A stretch of 38,674 nt of DNA, taken from contig DFDG01000042.1 of the NCBI GenBank assembly GCA_002367815.1, positions 1 to 38,674 on the forward strand, written 5' to 3'. The translations under genes and the position numbers were made by a program. How positions within the stretch are numbered: position 1 is the first letter of the stretch; each line of letters starts with the position of its first letter. The DNA is from Opitutaceae bacterium UBA3033 (GTDB lineage Bacteria; Verrucomicrobiota; Verrucomicrobiia; Opitutales; Opitutaceae). Below the pieces are notes generated by a model. That model made no database searches, was not told the origin of the DNA, and saw only the letters and a list, made by a program, of their open reading frames with translations. Below are positions 35,105-38,674 of this stretch, piece after piece.

Positions 35105-37988
35105 CCTCCCCCTCCTTGTTGATCATTCCACCAAAGGTCGCGGCAAACTTCGCCGCCAAAACGCTGTAAGGCACCGGCGTGCAGGCAACCGGCCAAACAA
35201 AACCACCGATACCATATTTGGAGCGATCCCTCGTCAGCGCTCCATATTTTCCTGTTTCGATAAACATGCGCAAACGCTCCAATTGGCCAAGTGCCTCGGG
35301 CAATTCCTCCAGCCCCAATGGCTGCGCTACATCCGCCCTGGCTTTGATCATCCACACTTTACCGTCCGCAATTTTCAAAGATTGCACTGCCGCCAAGTAG
35401 ATCCCCAGTTGCAAACCGTCACCGCTCCGTGCCATCCGATCAGCCGACAATTTGGCGTCCCCACCGGTCTTGAAATCAAATATTTCAACGTTAGCTCCAT
35501 CCCACTGCGGTTGGTCCGACCTTACCAAGTCCATCCGCCCCGTAACGGGCACCCGCATATCCCCCACCCGCAAAGTCGCCCCAGCCGGCAGTCGCAGTTC
35601 CGTGGCCACAAATTGTCCGTGCTCACCTTCATGCGCCCTCATCAATAACTCTCGGCCTAGATTCGCCAATTCCGCTTGGAATGAATCCCAGTAACAATCC
35701 CGAGGCCACTGTGAGCGTATTTGGGCGAGTTGTTGTTTCATGATCGATTGAGACTGTTCGAGCGAGGGCATCGGTCCAAAACCATCGGGTGTCACCTCGG
35801 TTGATCGTAGGGCCGACGCCATTAATCCATGCGCCAACTGGCCCATAACTTTTGCCTTCACCCGCACCAACGGCTCCCACCCCATGCGAGTAATACCCAA
35901 GACGGAAGAAAACCAAAATTCGGCCGGGTCCTGCAACCCACTTTCAATCAACCTTGCCGTCAAATGATCGGGTTGAATTTTTGCCGGATCAGCCGATAAA
36001 AACCATTCATCAAACGGCCGGCGCGGATCACGTCGACCCAGCCAGATCGAACGCCAATTTTCCATCGCTGACGTGGGAGAAGAATCCAAAGCCGTCAACG
36101 CCATTTCGGCAAATGCCCGTTCCAATCCACCCGGACCATTCGCTTTGCCTTGGCCCCAGAGCACACGCTCGAGCCAGGCATTTGGTGCCAAAGGCAACTC
36201 CGGTTCTTCCTCTTCAAACAGTGCGGCAGAAAAGATCACTTTCTCTCTGGTGTCGCCGGCGAGACTGGCAAACCCATGCCGTTCCAACATCGCTCGGTCC
36301 TCAGCTGTATAAACCCCAAGACTAAAGCGACTGCGTTGGTTGAGTTTTGTGCGATCGTCATCGGTTAGCCAACCACTTCCCTGCCGTCTCTCAGGCCACA
36401 ATCCCGCATTACTTTCGACCAATATCAGATGAGACCAAGCAAGTCCTTCCGCCCGTCGTCTCGAGGTAAGGGTCACCGGGGCAAAATTGCCCCGACCCGC
36501 GGGATTGGTGACCGCGCTCTTAACGGGCAGAAACAGCTTCACCGTCCCCAGCACCACTTCCAGTGGGTAAACTTCGTTTGAACGCGCCGCAAAAGAACGC
36601 AAAGCGATCCACCCGGAAGTCAGTTCGAGACCCAATTTTTCGCAGGTCTGTTCGAAACGTTCGAGCGCAACCCTCAACGTGAGCTCAATCGGCCAAACCG
36701 GCAGCAGGAGCGCGACTATCCGAGCCACCTCACGCCATTCCGGACGATCACGCGTTTGCAAACGAGCCAGATTATTGGCTAGCGCACGACTCTGCGTTTC
36801 GTCGAAGACCCTCTCACAAACATCACGAGCCACCGCATTGGTCTGATTGACCAAACCGATGGCCCGTAACAACGGCCAGAGAGCCAACAGCTCATCCAAT
36901 CTTGCCCCGCGCTCATAAAAAGTCACCAGCGCAAGCTGCACCTGCACATCAATCGGAGGCGGTCCGGCTGTCTCGAGCAAATCGGCAAACGGCACCCCTT
37001 GAGTCGTGAGCAATCGCGCCAGGCGCAAATGAGCCGCGTCGGCCCTTGGAAATACCACCCCGATATTTTCCGCCCCGTTGGCCAAAAGTGAGCGTATCTT
37101 TTTCACAACCAAGACCATTTCATCCGTCTTGGTCTGACCGACAATCACCTCCGCCCGGTCCGCCGAACCACTTTCATGGGTCCACAATTCTCCGACGGCC
37201 ACGCAACTTTCACAAGGGTCCATTTCCTCGACGATTTCCGCTTCGACGCCCAACATTGATTGCCACAATTCGATCCATTTTTCATCAAGCGCACCCCTAC
37301 CACGAAAAGCCGGCTCGGGTAAAATTACGGTGACTGCTCCCATGCGGCGAATCAGGGCAATCACGTTGAAAAATTCGCCCCACGCTTCGGCCGACAAACC
37401 CAATACCAACAGCCGACCTCCAATTCGCTGCTCAATATCAGTCAATGGTTTCAAAGCCGCTGCTTCACTCTGCAGAGGTGCAAGGCTCGCGCCCATTGAT
37501 TCAACCCATCCAGTCAGATCATCAAACACCTCGACCAATTCGGACCGGGGGAAATCACTCGCCCGAAATCCCGCTTTCAAAAGTTCATCGAAATCGTCAA
37601 GGGCACGCTCTGGATCACTCTGCAAACTGCGCCAATATCCCCACGACGGGGCGCCCGGCTTCAGCGGTTTGAGTCGCTGCGCAATCCTGCTTTTCAAACC
37701 CAACAAAAGTAATTCACGCCCAAGTGCCGGGGCTTTTGCCTGACCCGATGCCAACCATTTTTTTCGCGCCAAACCAGGGGTTAGAAATTCCACCCCTAGT
37801 AGTGGCACTCCTTCGCGCATGCAGCGCTGCTTGATCAGATGGGCCTGGCCTCTGGTTGGCACCACCACCAAACTGCGTTCGAGACCCGCCCGTCCGGTCA
37901 CCAACCACGGAAGCACAATTTGGTGCCAAGCCGTATCCGCTTGTCGGGCCAAATGTAATGCAATCGGTGATGCCACATCGCTACTCAT
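35097..37988 (-). CDS. addB: AddB-like PD-(D/E)XK nuclease subunit
   Basis: Partner of the downstream AddA-like helicase-nuclease. The ATG at 37988 gives 963 residues; a longer frame from 38027 adds 13 hydrophobic residues that overlap the rpsT terminator and is unlikely. The N terminus (RSLVVVPTRGQAHLIKQR) has the AddB-type degenerate helicase start without a Walker A. The C-terminal nuclease has VTGRMDLVRSD, VEIFDFKTGG and LQLGIYLAAV. The extreme C terminus has only one cysteine (VACTPV), so the iron-sulfur cysteine cluster of Bacillus AddB is absent. The name is assigned by architecture and linkage; divergence makes it less certain than for AddA. Confidence 0.8.
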   Translation of the reverse strand: MSSDVASPIALHLARQADTAWHQIVLPWLVTGRAGLERSLVVVPTRGQAHLIKQRCMREGVPLLGVEFLTPGLARKKWLASGQAKAPALGRELLLLGLKSRIAQRLKPLKPGAPSWGYWRSLQSDPERALDDFDELLKAGFRASDFPRSELVEVFDDLTGWVESMGASLAPLQSEAAALKPLTDIEQRIGGRLLVLGLSAEAWGEFFNVIALIRRMGAVTVILPEPAFRGRGALDEKWIELWQSMLGVEAEIVEEMDPCESCVAVGELWTHESGSADRAEVIVGQTKTDEMVLVVKKIRSLLANGAENIGVVFPRADAAHLRLARLLTTQGVPFADLLETAGPPPIDVQVQLALVTFYERGARLDELLALWPLLRAIGLVNQTNAVARDVCERVFDETQSRALANNLARLQTRDRPEWREVARIVALLLPVWPIELTLRVALERFEQTCEKLGLELTSGWIALRSFAARSNEVYPLEVVLGTVKLFLPVKSAVTNPAGRGNFAPVTLTSRRRAEGLAWSHLILVESNAGLWPERRQGSGWLTDDDRTKLNQRSRFSLGVYTAEDRAMLERHGFASLAGDTREKVIFSAALFEEEEPELPLAPNAWLERVLWGQGKANGPGGLERAFAEMALTALDSSPTSAMENWRSIWLGRRDPRRPFDEWFLSADPAKIQPDHLTARLIESGLQDPAEFWFSSVLGITRMGWEPLVRVKAKVMGQLAHGLMASALRSTEVTPDGFGPMPSLEQSQSIMKQQLAQIRSQWPRDCYWDSFQAELANLGRELLMRAHEGEHGQFVATELRLPAGATLRVGDMRVPVTGRMDLVRSDQPQWDGANVEIFDFKTGGDAKLSADRMARSGDGLQLGIYLAAVQSLKIADGKVWMIKARADVAQPLGLEELPEALGQLERLRMFIETGKYGALTRDRSKYGIGGFVWPVACTPVPYSVLAAKFAATFGGMINKEGEDE

Positions 37989-38009
37989 GCCGACAGTCAC
38001 GCCAGCCGC

Positions 38010-38046
38010 AAAAACAAAAAAGCCCAACCTCTCTCGAGGGTGGGCA
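38010..38046 (-). terminator. Rho-independent terminator after rpsT
   Basis: A 10-bp stem (38036-38045 with 38022-38031, one mismatch) with the tetraloop GAGA is followed on the minus strand by TTTTTTGTTTTTG. It lies about 25 bases past the rpsT stop and 20 bases before the AddB-like start, so it isolates rpsT from the nuclease genes. Confidence 0.85.
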
Positions 38047-38070
38047 AAATTTAAAAAAAGCTAAGCGCGA

Positions 38071-38331
38071 TTACTTCGCAGCGGCGTGCTTGGCCGCATG
38101 AGCCTTGGCGCGATTGGCGGCATTCTTGTGCACGACGCCGGATTTAACCGCCTTGTCCATGGCGGAGACATAAGACGATGCGGCGGCCTTGGAAGCAGCA
38201 GCATCGCCCGCCTTGACCGCGGCGTCCAACTTCTTGTGCAAAGTCTTCAAACGAGTCTTGGTGGTCTTGTTACGGGCAGTAAAGCGCACGGTTTTACGCG
38301 CGGCTTTGATGGCAGATTTAGTGTTGGCCAT
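38071..38331 (-). CDS. rpsT: 30S ribosomal protein bS20
   Basis: Small-subunit ribosomal protein that binds the 5' domain of 16S rRNA. The 86 residues have the classic start MANTKSAIKAARKTVRF and the family motif around VVHKNAANRAKAH, with a Lys/Ala-rich composition and an Ala/Lys/His tail. The length is normal. No Shine-Dalgarno precedes the ATG. The minus-strand leader (38332 upward) contains a hairpin at 38360-38383. In E. coli S20 represses its own translation, so autoregulation is conceivable but not shown. Confidence 0.96.
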   Translation of the reverse strand: MANTKSAIKAARKTVRFTARNKTTKTRLKTLHKKLDAAVKAGDAAASKAAASSYVSAMDKAVKSGVVHKNAANRAKAHAAKHAAAK

Positions 38332-38618
38332 GAATAAATAGAGTTAAAGGTCGGACAAAGACTCAAACCCCGGCCTGTGAGTCAATGGTTTTTTCAGCCA
38401 GAGGCCTGTGCCATGGGTTCCTTTGGCTCCGGTGGATCGATCCCAATCAAGTTGTGCCCTCCTCATTTCCGTCATCCTCAGCGTACGATTCCCCATCCAC
38501 CGGGCATGCTCCGTCCGGATTCCCCGTTGGGAATCCCTCAAATGTGCAATTAACCTTGGTGTCACGATTGGCTCCGATTACGGGCGGGAAGTTCTCGCCT
38601 GTGCCTTGGATCTAAGTA
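38332..38618. other. Gene-free stretch upstream of rpsT
   Basis: No supported gene. Open frames here (38344-38565 minus, 38385-38615 plus) have no domain and Arg/His- or Ser/Pro-rich composition. I checked by eye for a tRNA, tmRNA, SRP RNA and RNase P RNA core and saw none. It holds a 6-bp stem at 38360-38383 and a perfect 8-bp hairpin at 38517-38536. The rpsT promoter should lie here but I cannot place it with confidence. Confidence 0.6.
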
Positions 38619-38619
38619 T

Positions 38620-38674
38620 AGGTCTGTTTCAGGGTGCCTGCATCAGGTCTATTTCAGGGTGCCTGCATCAGGTC
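38620..38674. repeat. 25-bp direct tandem repeat running off the window end
   Basis: Two adjacent 25-base units (38620-38644 and 38645-38669) differ at one base (G or A at unit position 7). They are followed by the first five bases of a third unit (38670-38674). Each unit junction contains CCTGCATCAGG, a small inverted repeat. The array is cut by the window end, so the copy number is unknown. Confidence 0.9.

Noticed and set aside
38341..38420. Possible tRNA on the minus strand near the rpsT leader (GGTTTGAGTC resembling a T-arm)
   Set aside because: No matching acceptor stem, no D-arm and no anticodon stem could be paired.
38344..38565. 73-codon minus-strand ORF upstream of rpsT
   Set aside because: No domain, Arg/His-rich, overlaps both hairpins and the expected promoter region.
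1..38674. Mobile elements, CRISPR arrays, prophage or defence islands
   Set aside because: No transposase, integrase, phage structural gene, regularly spaced repeats or restriction/toxin genes are seen; the AddA/AddB-like pair is best explained as housekeeping repair.

Overview
The window looks like a stretch of chromosome from a Gram-negative bacterium. A secretin with a pilus/type II-secretion inner-membrane platform, a Kdo-pathway arabinose-5-phosphate isomerase and a lipobox protein all imply an outer membrane. My best guess is Verrucomicrobiota (Opitutae-like). That guess rests on the mix of genes: an oversized pyruvate:ferredoxin oxidoreductase, a SufU/SufS pair, a tiny AURKAIP1/COX24-type ribosomal protein, and an AddA/AddB-like nuclease pair beside rpsT. 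It is an inference from gene content, not a phylogeny. The window starts inside a gene and ends inside a short tandem repeat, so both ends may be assembly boundaries.

Layout. Positions 1-1016 hold the 3' part of a Gfo/Idh/MocA oxidoreductase. Positions 1003-6304 (minus) are a complete histidine-utilisation operon, hutH-hutU-hutG-hutI, taking histidine to glutamate. Positions 6479-8175 (plus) are sufU-sufS for Fe-S cluster assembly. Positions 8182-8984 (minus) are an MBL-fold hydrolase broken by a one-base frameshift. Positions 9073-13818 (plus) encode a 1581-residue pyruvate:ferredoxin oxidoreductase followed by a strong terminator. Positions 13908-15454 (minus) hold a ChrA-type transporter and a small membrane protein. 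Positions 15589-17014 (plus) hold two overlapping bacterial-PH membrane proteins. Positions 17059-17901 (minus) encode a TPR/LysM lipoprotein. Positions 17977-21890 (plus) are kdsD, a second Gfo/Idh/MocA oxidoreductase and a class I fumarase. Positions 21899-23732 (minus) are a YjbQ-family protein and a class II fumarase. Positions 23815-26408 (minus) are a long-chain polyprenyl diphosphate synthase, an ECF sigma factor and its probable membrane anti-sigma factor. Position 26465 begins a CPBP intramembrane protease (plus).

Positions 27142-31541 (minus) form a compact secretion/pilus operon: an actin-like PilM domain running, after a one-base frameshift, into a PilN-like domain (together a GspL-like architecture), then PilO-like and PilP/GspC-like proteins and a secretin. 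Positions 31821-31916 (minus) encode a 31-residue basic protein of the bS22/mS38 type. Positions 31976-37988 (minus) are an AddA-like helicase-nuclease and an AddB-like nuclease for double-strand-break repair. Positions 38071-38331 (minus) are rpsT. The last ~340 bases have no gene and end in a 25-bp tandem repeat.

How the parts fit together: histidine catabolism feeds glutamate, and the two fumarases serve the TCA cycle. The giant 2-oxoacid oxidoreductase and the class I fumarase are Fe-S enzymes, and sufUS could supply their clusters. kdsD, the lipoprotein, the secretin operon and the sigma/anti-sigma pair concern the cell envelope. No mobile element, CRISPR array, rRNA or tRNA was found. 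The most interesting points are the GspL-like PilM-PilN fusion with its frameshift, the inserted segments in the oxidoreductase, the paired unrelated fumarases and the tiny ribosomal protein gene.
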